From CAYJIL01 sp964370235 (lineage in GTDB: Bacteria > Bacteroidota > Bacteroidia > Bacteroidales > Rikenellaceae), in the NCBI GenBank assembly GCA_964370235.1, contig CAYJIL010000088.1, forward strand, positions 1 to 9,658: a stretch of DNA of 9,658 nt. The letters run 5' to 3'. Position numbers and translations under genes: made by a program. Below, in pieces: positions 1 through 9,400 of this stretch (position 1 is the stretch's first letter; each line of letters begins with the position of its first letter). The notes under the pieces are model-generated. The model was not told the DNA's origin, did not search any database, and worked only from the letters and a program-made list of their open reading frames with translations.

Positions 1-771
1 GAGGGCAAAAGCGTAACTATTCATGATTGGGCATCAAAGAAACTAGTGTCGTATGGTTTTGATGGTGAGCATATAAATACTATTGCTAACGATACTATTG
101 CATGGATGAGTACAAATGGTAAAAACTACTTTGGTTTTAATAATCCACAAAAAAAGAGTGATTATCAATTTTGTGTATATGATAAAAACTGGAACACCGT
201 TGCTAATGTTGACATAAAAGACGAAACTCAGCGTGCTGGTGGAGGCCTGCTATTTATACCGGGAATGTCGCCATATAACCAAACTATGAGTACTGTGCTT
301 AGAGATACGGTGTGGGTGTTTGGCACAGATTTTGCGCTAGAGCCACTTGCTGCACTTAACAAAGGGGCGATAGTATGCCCGACCGATCTTCTTGCGGCAT
401 ACGATAAGCAAAAAGAGCGAGAAAGTTACATCACTTTTGATTTCTATACCCCAATGGGCGACTATGTTTATGCAAGATATATGTATGGTGGCAAGAGCTA
501 CCAAGATATGTGGAACATAAAATCGGGCGAGTTAGTATATCGAAATGTGATTGAAGGCGAATTTGATAGGTACCTTAATTTCACAGCAAATGATGGGCAA
601 GTGAGCGGTCTTCCTATAATATACGAGGGAGAGACAATTTATAGCGGCAACCCAATATTTGTAGATGGTAATGAGGTATATTTTGCTTTAGAACAAACAT
701 ATGTAGATGAGCTAGGAATTTTTGAGAACCCAGTCGATAATCCTGCAATTCTTAAAATAACGATGGAGTAG
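1..771 (+). CDS. C-terminal part of a 6-bladed beta-propeller-like hypothetical protein (5' partial)
   Basis: The reading frame is open from base 1, giving 256 codons before the stop, so the gene begins upstream of the window. An in-frame GTG at 46 is probably only an internal valine codon. The stop is a tandem TAG TAG (769-774). The visible part has no membrane helix. It is rich in Tyr, Phe, Asn, Asp and Gly, with short beta-type stretches separated by turns (for example WVFGTDF, YITFDFYTP and NEVYFALEQ). It ends in DNPAILKITME, which resembles the closing strand 'NPxLxxxxLK' of the 6-bladed beta-propeller proteins (DUF5128/DUF4934-like) common in Bacteroidota. Those proteins are usually exported or lipid-anchored, but the N-terminus that would show this is missing. 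No catalytic motif is visible and the function is unknown. It lies 40 bases upstream of the efflux operon on the same strand, so read-through is possible, but no functional link is shown. The family call is from pattern memory and tentative; that the frame is a real gene is much surer. Confidence 0.7.
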   Translation, partial: EGKSVTIHDWASKKLVSYGFDGEHINTIANDTIAWMSTNGKNYFGFNNPQKKSDYQFCVYDKNWNTVANVDIKDETQRAGGGLLFIPGMSPYNQTMSTVLRDTVWVFGTDFALEPLAALNKGAIVCPTDLLAAYDKQKERESYITFDFYTPMGDYVYARYMYGGKSYQDMWNIKSGELVYRNVIEGEFDRYLNFTANDGQVSGLPIIYEGETIYSGNPIFVDGNEVYFALEQTYVDELGIFENPVDNPAILKITME

Positions 772-811
772 TAGACCCATATTTGTATATTAACCCAACA
801 CCCACTTTAGT

Positions 812-2302
812 ATGGATATATATAGAAAAACCATAAAGATATTATTAACAGCACTTCTCGCAACATTTTGTTGTGGGGGTGCTGTTAATGCACAAACTGC
901 CTATACGATGGACGAGGTAATTCAACTTGCGCAACAAAACTCTATATCGTCACTGCTTGCCAAGCACACCTTCTTGAGCGACTATTGGGGATATAGGTTT
1001 TACAAAGCCAGTATGCTACCTATCCTGAGTGCTAATGCTGGGGTTGGTAATTTGAATCGTTCGATTGTTCAGCTACAAGACCCTAACACGGGAGCTATAA
1101 ATTTTGTAGACAACTATAATCTATCAAACAATATTAACCTCTCGATAGACCAAAACATAGGTTTCACGGGTGGTACACTCTCGCTTTATTCGTCGCTAGA
1201 GAGGCTCGATCAGTACTCGCCCGAGAGGCGAACCACATACTTTACACAGCCCATCAGCCTATCATATGTGCAGCCTATTGGTGGATATAGCTCGATTCGT
1301 TGGGATCGCAAAACCGAGCCCCTGCGCTATGAGCTAGCAAAGATAGAGTATATTGAGGCAATGGAGGATGTGACCCTAAATGCTATTGATCTGTTTTTTG
1401 ATTATCTCATTAAACTCAATAGCCTTCAGCTCAAAACAAGCAATTACCAAAACACATCGCAAGCCTTTGATATTGCCAAAAAACGCTATGAGCTGGGCAC
1501 TGTTGACAAGAGCGATCTATTGCAACTAGAGCTACGCATGCTAAACGATAGTCTCGACATTAACAATGCATCGGTAGATTGCAATGTGGCCAACTTTAAG
1601 CTGCGCTCATATATTGGTATTAGCAGCGAGCAGCTAGACATTATTGCACCCAATAATGTACCCGCACTCACAGTAAACTATGATAGAGTGGTTGCTATGT
1701 GGGAAAAAAACTCATCGGTTAATGTCGATAACCGCATTAGGCTGCTAGAGGTCGAAGAAGAGATTGACAAGGCAAAAGCCGAGCAGGGAGTGAGTATCTC
1801 GCTGAATGCACAGTTTGGTCTTACACAAACGGGCGATAGTTTCACTAGTGCATATCGCAGCCCTGTCGACCAAGAGGTGGTGGGCATTTCGCTGTCGGTG
1901 CCAATTTTGGACTGGGGGCGATCAAAAGGGCGTGTAATGATGGCTCGTTCGCTCAAAGAGGTTGAGGAGAATACCATCGAACAAGGAAATATAGATGGCC
2001 GCAACGATATTATGGTTAGAGTGCTAGAGTTTAATGGGCAAAGTAACCAGTTTTATATTGCAAGGCGAGCAAGCACCATAGCTAACGATCGCTACAATAT
2101 AGCACTAGAGCGTTTTGGCAATGGCTCAATATCGGTAACCGAGCTCAATACAGCACAAAGCGAGAAAGATAGTGCCACAATAACATATATTACCCAGCTT
2201 CGTAACTATTGGTACTACTACTATAACCTAAGACGTATATCGCTGTATGACTATATTAGCGAAACAGATATTTCGGCAGAATTTGACAAACTAATCGAAT
2301 AA
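812..2302 (+). CDS. TolC family outer-membrane efflux channel
   Basis: This is the outer-membrane and periplasmic tunnel through which the pump releases substrate; proteins of this family form trimers. Residues 1-27 look like a Sec signal peptide: charged start, hydrophobic core at about 10-21, then VNA|Q with cleavage after Ala27. The Cys pair at 20-21 does not make a lipobox because the residue before each Cys is not small. The protein shows the TolC internal duplication: matching helix motifs RYELG at 225-229, followed by SDLLQLE, and RFGNG at 434-438, followed by SVTELNTAQ. The strand before the second helical half reads ISLSVPILDWGRSKG, a typical OEP motif. An aromatic run (NYWYYYYNLRR, 465-475) near the end fits Bacteroidota members as I recall them. 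The length of 496 aa is normal. The ATG at 812 is chosen because it gives a complete signal peptide; no Shine-Dalgarno sequence precedes it. It is the first gene of the operon, 12 bases before the adaptor. Confidence 0.93.
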   Translation: MDIYRKTIKILLTALLATFCCGGAVNAQTAYTMDEVIQLAQQNSISSLLAKHTFLSDYWGYRFYKASMLPILSANAGVGNLNRSIVQLQDPNTGAINFVDNYNLSNNINLSIDQNIGFTGGTLSLYSSLERLDQYSPERRTTYFTQPISLSYVQPIGGYSSIRWDRKTEPLRYELAKIEYIEAMEDVTLNAIDLFFDYLIKLNSLQLKTSNYQNTSQAFDIAKKRYELGTVDKSDLLQLELRMLNDSLDINNASVDCNVANFKLRSYIGISSEQLDIIAPNNVPALTVNYDRVVAMWEKNSSVNVDNRIRLLEVEEEIDKAKAEQGVSISLNAQFGLTQTGDSFTSAYRSPVDQEVVGISLSVPILDWGRSKGRVMMARSLKEVEENTIEQGNIDGRNDIMVRVLEFNGQSNQFYIARRASTIANDRYNIALERFGNGSISVTELNTAQSEKDSATITYITQLRNYWYYYYNLRRISLYDYISETDISAEFDKLIE

Positions 2303-2314
2303 TACCATCCAATT

Positions 2315-3385
2315 ATGATAAGAAAACTACTCTCAATAATAGCATGCTCATTTGCTGTGGCTTGTGGCTCGGGCGAAAAGGCTAGCGAAGATGCTCCACT
2401 AAAGCAAAATTTTGCTGCTCAGCTTAATATCGTTGATACTATTCACCTGACTAGGGGCGATTTTCAAAAACAACTGGTTAGTAATGGCAAGCTAATGGCA
2501 AAGCACAAGAGCGATTTGCGATTTGCCACATCGGGCGAAATAGTTGAGATTGCAGCCCAAAATGGCGAGTGGGTAAACAAGGGGCATGTCATAGCAAGGC
2601 AGGATAGCCAAAATGCAGCACTTGCGCTCAAAGAGGCCGAGGTAGCAATTAAGACAGCACAAATAGCAGTAGAGGACTACCTTATTGGACAAGGGTATGG
2701 CGCAGGTGACACTGTGCCACAAAAGATAGTTGATGCTGCCCACATAAAGAGCGGATATAGCAGCGCACTACTTCAAAAAGAGAGAGCCGAGCAGAGCATC
2801 GAAGATGCAAAGATAGTAGCCCCTTTTTCGGGTAAAATAGCATCGCTTAGCCAGAGAGTGAGCGAGTATAGCGGCGATGAGTTTTGTACCATTATAGACG
2901 ATAGCTCTTTTGATGTTGACTTTTCGGTACTAGAGAGCGAACTTGCCTTTGTAGAGGTGGGCTCGCCTGTTAAGGCTACAACCTTTGCAGGAGAGGCAGC
3001 CGTAGCAAGTGGTAGAGTGAGTGCTATAAACCCAATTGTCGAGAGCAATGGTCAGGTAAAGATTAGAGCTACCATCTCAAAGAGCAAAGGTTTTATGGAG
3101 GGTATGAATGTAAAAGTGCTAGTTGAAAACAAGCTGCAAAATATGCTTGTTGTACCCAAAAATGCAGTAGTTATAAGAGATAACATGGACGTACTCTTTA
3201 CCTATAACCCCGACACAAAAAAGGCAGTGTGGACATACATTAACATATTGTATGGCAATAGCACCTCGTATGCCGTAGAGGCAAATTTAGATCGCACTGC
3301 CCAGCTAGCCTCGGGCGATATAGTTATTGTTAAGGGGAATCTAAATCTTGCCGATGGCTCCGAAGTTGAGCTTAGCCAAGATTAA
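2315..3385 (+). CDS. RND efflux periplasmic adaptor subunit (membrane fusion protein), probable lipoprotein
   Basis: The adaptor joins the inner-membrane permeases to the outer-membrane channel. The N-terminus (MIRKLLSIIACSFAVAC) is a short lipoprotein-type signal, with Cys17 the probable lipidated residue; Ala at -3 makes the lipobox (AVAC) atypical. The two lipoyl half-motifs are at about 68-98 (around SGEIVEI, with Gly-Glu at 74-75, and NGEWVNKGHVIA) and 164-195 (IVAPFSGKI, 167-175). Between them lies a short helical hairpin at about 99-163 with a Gly-rich turn (LIGQGYGAGDTVP). A beta-barrel region follows, with the usual EGMNVKVLV (around 262-270) and VVPKNAVV (279-286), then a C-terminal membrane-proximal domain. 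At 356 aa the length is normal for short-hairpin adaptors. It starts 12 bases after the channel gene and stops 17 bases before permease A. It is the only adaptor in the window and so would have to serve both permeases. Confidence 0.93.
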   Translation: MIRKLLSIIACSFAVACGSGEKASEDAPLKQNFAAQLNIVDTIHLTRGDFQKQLVSNGKLMAKHKSDLRFATSGEIVEIAAQNGEWVNKGHVIARQDSQNAALALKEAEVAIKTAQIAVEDYLIGQGYGAGDTVPQKIVDAAHIKSGYSSALLQKERAEQSIEDAKIVAPFSGKIASLSQRVSEYSGDEFCTIIDDSSFDVDFSVLESELAFVEVGSPVKATTFAGEAAVASGRVSAINPIVESNGQVKIRATISKSKGFMEGMNVKVLVENKLQNMLVVPKNAVVIRDNMDVLFTYNPDTKKAVWTYINILYGNSTSYAVEANLDRTAQLASGDIVIVKGNLNLADGSEVELSQD

Positions 3386-3402
3386 TCTTAAAGAGTGATG
3401 GT

Positions 3403-6400
3403 ATGTTAAATAAGATGGTTGAGCGGCCTATTGCCGTAAGTATGATTATCGTAGCACTCTTGGCGCTTGGTATATTTGCCGCCTCGGTACTACCCATATC
3501 GCTTGTGCCTGATGTCGATGCACCAATGATAACGGTGCAGGTATCGTCGCCCAATATGTCGGCTAGGCAGATGAACGAAGCGGCACTAAAGCCTCTTCGT
3601 GGTCAACTTATGCAGCTGGCTGGAATCGAAGATATAAACTCCGAGGCAAGGGATGGTAGCGGAACAATCACCCTAAAGTTTAACTATGGGGCAAGCATCG
3701 ATTTTGCCTTTATAGAGGTGAACGAGAAGATAGACCGTGCCATGTCGAGCCTACCCAACGATATGGAGCGACCCAAGGCCGTTAAGGCAAGTGCTACCGA
3801 TATACCAGCCTTTTACCTAAACCTAGAGCTAAAAGGTGCCAAAGACGATTTTACACAATTTAGTACCTTTGCCCGTTCGGTGCTAATAAAGCGCATAGAG
3901 CAGCTGCCCGATGTGGCAATGGTTGATATTAGTGGCGACTCATATAGCCAAATAGTTATTATTCCCAACGAAGATAAGCTAGAGCGCCTAGGCGTTAGTT
4001 TTGATGTAATAAAGCGTGCCCTGCTCGAAAGAGAGATAAACCTTGGAACACTATCAATAAAGGATGGCGAATATCAATATAGTATTCGCTTTGACCCCTC
4101 GGCAAGTAGCATTGCCCAAATACGTGATAGCTACATAAAAATAGATGGTAGATTATACAAAATATCAGAGCTTGCAAAGGTCGAGAGCCAAGAACAAAAG
4201 CGCAAAGGAATGGTGCTATCAGACGGGCAAGAGGGTATTACACTAGCCATCATTAAGCAGAGCGATGCACAAATGCGTAGTTTCAAAGAGAGTTTTGATG
4301 AGCTACTCGTTCACATGCGTAGCGACTACCCACAAATCGATTTTAAGATAACCCGTGACCAAACACAGCTACTCGAGTACTCGATTAATAACCTCATACA
4401 AAATATCATAATGGGTGCGCTGCTTGCCTGCTTTGTGATATTTATCTTTATGCGTGATATTCGCACGCCTCTTCTCATTGTTATAACCATCCCCCTGTCT
4501 ATTATCTTGTCTTTGCTGGTGATGTACCTTTTGGGTATTACCATCAATATCATATCGCTATCGGGCCTTATACTGGGTATGGGTATGATTGTAGATAACT
4601 CTATAATTGTCATTGACAATATTACTCGCAGGCTAAACGGTGGCGAGCCTTTGCGCCTTGCCACAACAGAGGGTGCACGAGAGGTATTTATGCCAATGCT
4701 CAGCTCGGTGCTAACTACTTGTGCCATCTTTGTACCGCTCATCTTTATGGGCAATATGGCAGGTGCACTGTTCTACGACCAAGCTCTGTCGGTAGCCATT
4801 AGCCTATTTTCGTCACTAGTTGTTACTATAACCGCTATTCCGGTGTACTATTACCAGCTACACAAACACCAGAGAATATCGGGCGATAACTTCTTGCACA
4901 AGCTAGTGGCTAAGGCAAATATGCACGCTGCATATGAACGTGGGTTAAAATGGTGTTTTCGCAAACAGCGCATAGTTTGGGCTGCTCTTGCTGTGTTAAT
5001 GGTAGTGGTTGGTGTTATATTCACCCAGCTAGAGAAAGAGACCTTGCCACATATTACCGAGAATGACACAATGCTTACGATTCATTGGAACGAACGATTG
5101 TCGATAGAGGAGAGTGCCCAACGCTCTGCTCAAATATGTGATGTGAGTGATCAAAACATAGAGCAAACTACCATTATGGCAGGTGCACAAAACTTTATGC
5201 TTTCGCACACTCCACAAATTACACAAGAACAAGCTATTATATACATAAAGGCAAAGGACGAGGAGCACCTAAAAATACTAAAAAATGATATTGCAGCATA
5301 TATTGGTGTAAACTATCCTAGCTCGCAGTATGAGTTCTCGTCGTCGGACAATGTCTTTAACCTCATATTTGGTAGTAGTGATGCACAGCTTGTGGCTCGT
5401 CTTCGCTCGATGGATGGCGATGCTGCCGACCCACACAAGCTAAATATACTATTGAATGAGATATCAATTGCTCTGGGCGATATACACATCAAACCTGCCG
5501 CATATAGCCAGCAAATAGCATTTGCTCCTCGTGGTGATATTATGGCGCTATACGGAGTGTCGGTGGGCTCGATAGTTGAGGCACTGCGTAATTCGCTAAC
5601 AGAGAACGAGCTATACCGGGTCATTGATGGTAGCGAATCTATTCCCGTAATTATTGGTAGAGACCGCATATCGCTTGCTAGTTTGCTAGAGTCAACCTAC
5701 ATCGAAGTAATAGATAGCCAGCAACAAGAGACCCAGAAACTGAGTGTCGCTACATTTTTGTATGAGGTTAAATCACAAGATCTCAAGAGCATTGTATCTG
5801 GTGCCGAGGGTAACTACTATCCGCTAGAGATAGATGTGCCTAGTAGTCGTGTGCCCCAGATTATAGAGACAATTGATAGAGTAGTGCTAGATGACACTAA
5901 CTTTGAGGTTAGTTATTCGGGTAATTACTTCACCACCTCAGAAATGCTAGAGGAGCTAATCACCATACTCGTTGTTGCCCTACTGCTACTTTATTTTATA
6001 CTTGCAGCACAGCTAGAGTCTATGGTGCAGCCACTCATTATTCTTAGCGAGATTGTAATCGACCTCTTTGGTGCTTTTGCACTAATGTGGCTCTTTGGGG
6101 TAACCCTCAATATTATGTCGATGATTGGTCTCATTGTTATGTGTGGTATTGTAATTAACGACTCGATACTAAAGATAGATACCATAAATCGTATTCGCCG
6201 AGAGGATAAAAAATCGCTGCTACGTGCCATCCTAGAGGGTGGTAATCGCAGGCTTACCCCCATTATAATGACCTCGCTAACAACGATACTTGCCATTTCG
6301 CCTTTCCTTATCACAGGAGATAAGGGCTCCGATTTGCAATACCCACTATCAATTGCACTAATTGGAGGTATGATAATAGGTACGCTAGTGAGTCTATATT

Positions 6401-6450
6401 TTATTCCGCTGGTCTATTATCTAGTATATAAAGGAGGCAAGAAATGGTAG
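3403..6450 (+). CDS. RND efflux transporter permease subunit A (AcrB/HAE1-like)
   Basis: This is a proton-driven inner-membrane pump protein. Its 1015 aa compare with about 1040 for AcrB and are complete. The layout is classical. TM1 is at about 11-30; the first periplasmic domain (31-330) begins LPISLVPDVDAPMITVQV. TM2-TM6 lie at about 332-487 and TM7 at about 523-543. The second periplasmic domain is at about 545-848, and TM8-TM12 at about 850-1010. TM4 reads GMIVDNSIIVIDN: Asp398 matches AcrB Asp407, but Asn399 replaces Asp408. TM10 reads GIVINDSILKID: the AcrB Lys940 site is Asn919, next to Asp920, with a Lys at 924. TM11 reads RRLTPIIMTS, keeping equivalents of Arg971 (Arg950) and Thr978 (Thr957). 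The 'VDNS' type of TM4 is seen in other RND subfamilies, so this is probably a working variant. Only a weak purine stretch (AAAGAG) precedes the ATG at 3403, chosen because MLNKMVERPIAVSM fits the usual RND start. Substrate is not identifiable. Confidence 0.95.
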   Translation: MLNKMVERPIAVSMIIVALLALGIFAASVLPISLVPDVDAPMITVQVSSPNMSARQMNEAALKPLRGQLMQLAGIEDINSEARDGSGTITLKFNYGASIDFAFIEVNEKIDRAMSSLPNDMERPKAVKASATDIPAFYLNLELKGAKDDFTQFSTFARSVLIKRIEQLPDVAMVDISGDSYSQIVIIPNEDKLERLGVSFDVIKRALLEREINLGTLSIKDGEYQYSIRFDPSASSIAQIRDSYIKIDGRLYKISELAKVESQEQKRKGMVLSDGQEGITLAIIKQSDAQMRSFKESFDELLVHMRSDYPQIDFKITRDQTQLLEYSINNLIQNIIMGALLACFVIFIFMRDIRTPLLIVITIPLSIILSLLVMYLLGITINIISLSGLILGMGMIVDNSIIVIDNITRRLNGGEPLRLATTEGAREVFMPMLSSVLTTCAIFVPLIFMGNMAGALFYDQALSVAISLFSSLVVTITAIPVYYYQLHKHQRISGDNFLHKLVAKANMHAAYERGLKWCFRKQRIVWAALAVLMVVVGVIFTQLEKETLPHITENDTMLTIHWNERLSIEESAQRSAQICDVSDQNIEQTTIMAGAQNFMLSHTPQITQEQAIIYIKAKDEEHLKILKNDIAAYIGVNYPSSQYEFSSSDNVFNLIFGSSDAQLVARLRSMDGDAADPHKLNILLNEISIALGDIHIKPAAYSQQIAFAPRGDIMALYGVSVGSIVEALRNSLTENELYRVIDGSESIPVIIGRDRISLASLLESTYIEVIDSQQQETQKLSVATFLYEVKSQDLKSIVSGAEGNYYPLEIDVPSSRVPQIIETIDRVVLDDTNFEVSYSGNYFTTSEMLEELITILVVALLLLYFILAAQLESMVQPLIILSEIVIDLFGAFALMWLFGVTLNIMSMIGLIVMCGIVINDSILKIDTINRIRREDKKSLLRAILEGGNRRLTPIIMTSLTTILAISPFLITGDKGSDLQYPLSIALIGGMIIGTLVSLYFIPLVYYLVYKGGKKW
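6431..6437 (+). promoter_or_regulatory. Strong Shine-Dalgarno sequence for permease B, inside the end of permease A
   Basis: AAGGAGG sits 6 bases before the ATG at 6444, an ideal site for pairing with the 16S anti-Shine-Dalgarno. It lies in the last codons of permease A (encoding KGGKKW) and is followed by a 7-base ORF overlap, ATGGTAG. Translational coupling, with terminating ribosomes restarting on permease B, is therefore likely. The channel and adaptor starts have no comparable sequence and permease A has only a weak one, as is normal for Bacteroidota. This site also supports 6444 as the true start. Confidence 0.8.
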
Positions 6451-9400
6451 CAAAAAGAAAGATATCATCCTTTTCGGTTTTGCTGATTATGGCTACGCTA
6501 ATGACAATTGGTGTGGCTATGATACCTATGCTCAATGTTAAATATATGCCCGAGAAAGAGCTAACAGCTCTCACCATCAATTATAATTGGTCGGGAGCTT
6601 CGGCACGCATTCTCGAAGCAGAGGTTACCTCTAGGCTAGAGAGTGCACTTGCATCTATGCAGGGAATCGAGAGTGTATCCTCCCAAAGTAACAAAGGCTA
6701 TGGTAGTGTTGAGGTAATGTTAAAGGAGGGAACCTCCAAGGAGGTGGCACGCTTCGATATATCTAGCCGCATAAGGCAAATATACCCCTCGCTACCACAC
6801 GGGGTTAGCTACCCATCTATTAGTGGCTCGCTTTCGGGGCGCAACAAACAAGCGGTGCTAGTATATACCATAAACTCGGCAATGCCTTCAGACAAAATAA
6901 AGAGTTTTGTCGAAGATAATATCACTCGTCATATAACACAGGTTGATGGTGTGGGCGATGTTATTGTGTCTGGTGCTACGCCATATGTATGGGAGGTTAT
7001 CTTCTCTAGTGCACAGGCAAATAGGCTAGGTATTAGCTCAAGTGATATTGCAGATGCTATAAATAATTACTTTAACGAAAACAACATCATTGGCACAGCT
7101 AGCGATGATAGTGGTCACGAGCACACCCTAAAGATAGCCTCGCAGCTATCCGATAAAATCGAGCCCTCTAGGCTAGAGTCACTAGTTATAAAACGATCGG
7201 ATAATCGTGTTATCTACCTTGGTGATGTAGCAAAGGTGCGCATGGTTGAGGCAAGCCCTAGTAGCTATTATCGTATCAATGGTCTCAATACTGTTACGAT
7301 GGTAATATATGCCAATAAGGAGGCAAATACCATCGATTTAGCCAGCAACGTAAAGAGCGTAGTTGGAGAGTGTGCGCCAATATTTGGTAGTAGCTATGCT
7401 CCGCTACTTGTTTATGATTCGTCTGAATACATTAAGGACGAGCTAGACAAGATATACCTAAGAACACTGCTATCTATTGTTATACTTTTGGTGTTTGTCT
7501 ATATTGTTAGCCGCAGTGTGCGCTATCTCTTTATTATAGCTATGAGCATGGTGGCAAATATTCTAGTTGCCTTTATTCTATATAATATCTTTGAGCTAGA
7601 GATACATCTATATTCGCTAGCGGGCATTACCGTTTCGCTAGGTATGGGTATAGATGCTGCTATTATAATGGTAGATCATTATGGTTTTTACAAAGACCGA
7701 AGAGCATTTCTCTCTATCTTTGCAGCCTTGTTAACTACTATTGGTTCGCTTACTATTGTCTTCTTTTTGCCCCAAGCACAAAAAGATAACCTAATTGATT
7801 TTTCGGCAGTAATCATCATTAATTTGGCTGTTGCAATGGTAATTGCTTTGTTGTTTATTCCAGCACTTTTTGACAAACTCCCAATTAAGAAAGAGCGCAA
7901 GGCTAGGTCGATAGGGGCAAGACGAAGAGCCGTAAAAATTAGTGGTATATATGAGCGATTTATAATATTTGTGCGCCGCCACCGTGCTTTATTCTCTGCT
8001 GGTGTGATTTTGCTTTTTGGTCTACCGGTGTTTATGCTGCCCACACACATAGAGGACGACAAGGGTAATCCCAAGGTCGATTTTTATAGCAAGCTATATA
8101 ATAATACTTTTGGTAGTAATTTCTATAACAATAACATAAGAGAGTATGCAGATATAGCTCTAGGTGGTGTTTTGCGTCTATTCTCGCAGCATGTGAGCGA
8201 ATCGGGCGGCTATCGCAACCCATCACGCCCCGAGCTGAGTATACACGCTGCAATGCCCGAGGGCTGCACCATAGCACAGCTAAACGAGGTAGTGAAACAA
8301 ATGGAGAACTACCTAAGTAGCATCGAAGAGGTAGATCAGTACCAAACAAGCATTAGTTCCTACAATAATGGTTCGATACGAGTGAGCTTTAAGCCCGAGT
8401 ACGAAGATACTGCCGTTCCGCTAGGTATAAAGAGTAGTATTATAGCACAAGCAATAAACTATGGTGGCGCAAACTGGCGAGTATCGGGAATTGACGACCA
8501 AGGTTTTAACAACAATATAGTCTCTGGTTATAAGGCACACTCTATAACTCTTACGGGCTATAACTACGACACACTATATGCCTATGCCGAGGCTATGCGT
8601 GATACGCTACTACAAAACAAGCGTGTTAGCGCACCCGAAATTACGGGAGGTAGCAACTATTGGTATGGGGCGATTAGTCGTAACGAGTTTGTTATCGACT
8701 ACGATAACAAGCAAATATCGCAGCTAGGCGTTAATATTCGCAGCTATTACTATAATATTTATGAGTTACTATACCAAAACACCATAGCTAGGGTTTATGA
8801 TGGCGAAATGGTGCGTGATGTGGTGTTGTATTCTGCCGATAGAGACGATTTTGATGTGTGGCATCTTGAGAATGCTCCACTGGCCGTTGATAGCATTCAA
8901 GTTAAGCTAAGCGACTTTGGTACAATAACAAAGAAGCGCATGGGTAATAACATCTACCGCAAAGACCAGCAGTATACACTTACATTGGCATATGACTTTG
9001 TGGGTTCGGCAAAGCTAGCTAATAGGGTAACCGATAGCACAATAGAGAAGTTCAACAACGAGATATTCGCTATTGGCTATAAAGCCCAAAAACGAAGTGC
9101 TATGTGGTGGAGTGCCGACGATAAAGGGCAATACTACCTGCTAGGGCTTATTATTGTTATAATTTATTTGATATGTGCTGTGCTATTTGAGTCGCTACGC
9201 AAACCACTTGTAATCATATCGCTAATCCCAATCTCGTTTATTGGCTTGCTTATGGTATTTTACTTTGGCGATTTTATATTCGACCAAGGTGGATTTGCCT
9301 CGCTTGTGCTACTTAGTGGTATTGTGGTAAATGCAGGTATCTACCTCATCGAGGAGTTTAATATCATCTCTTCGCAACACCGAGTCAGCACTTTGCGCAT

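Noticed and set aside
46..771. GTG at 46 as the true start of the first gene
   Set aside because: The frame is open without a stop back to base 1 and the residues there look like normal protein; no signal peptide or start signal occurs at 46. The gene is better read as truncated by the window edge.
778..785. CATATTTG as a -7 promoter element for the efflux operon
   Set aside because: It misses the first base of TAnnTTTG and has no TTTG/TTG -33 element at the expected distance; the region just upstream is the coding end of the previous gene.
812..895. Outer-membrane channel as a lipoprotein through Cys20 or Cys21
   Set aside because: The residues before these cysteines (Phe19, Cys20) do not fit a lipobox, while VNA|Q at 25-28 is a good signal peptidase I site.
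4326..4754. Minus-strand reading frame of 142 codons inside permease A (and similar ones at 5313-5669 and 7688-8074)
   Set aside because: These lie fully within clearly coding RND sequence on the opposite strand, have low-complexity Ile/Ser-rich translations, and match no family I recognise. They are shadows of the real genes.
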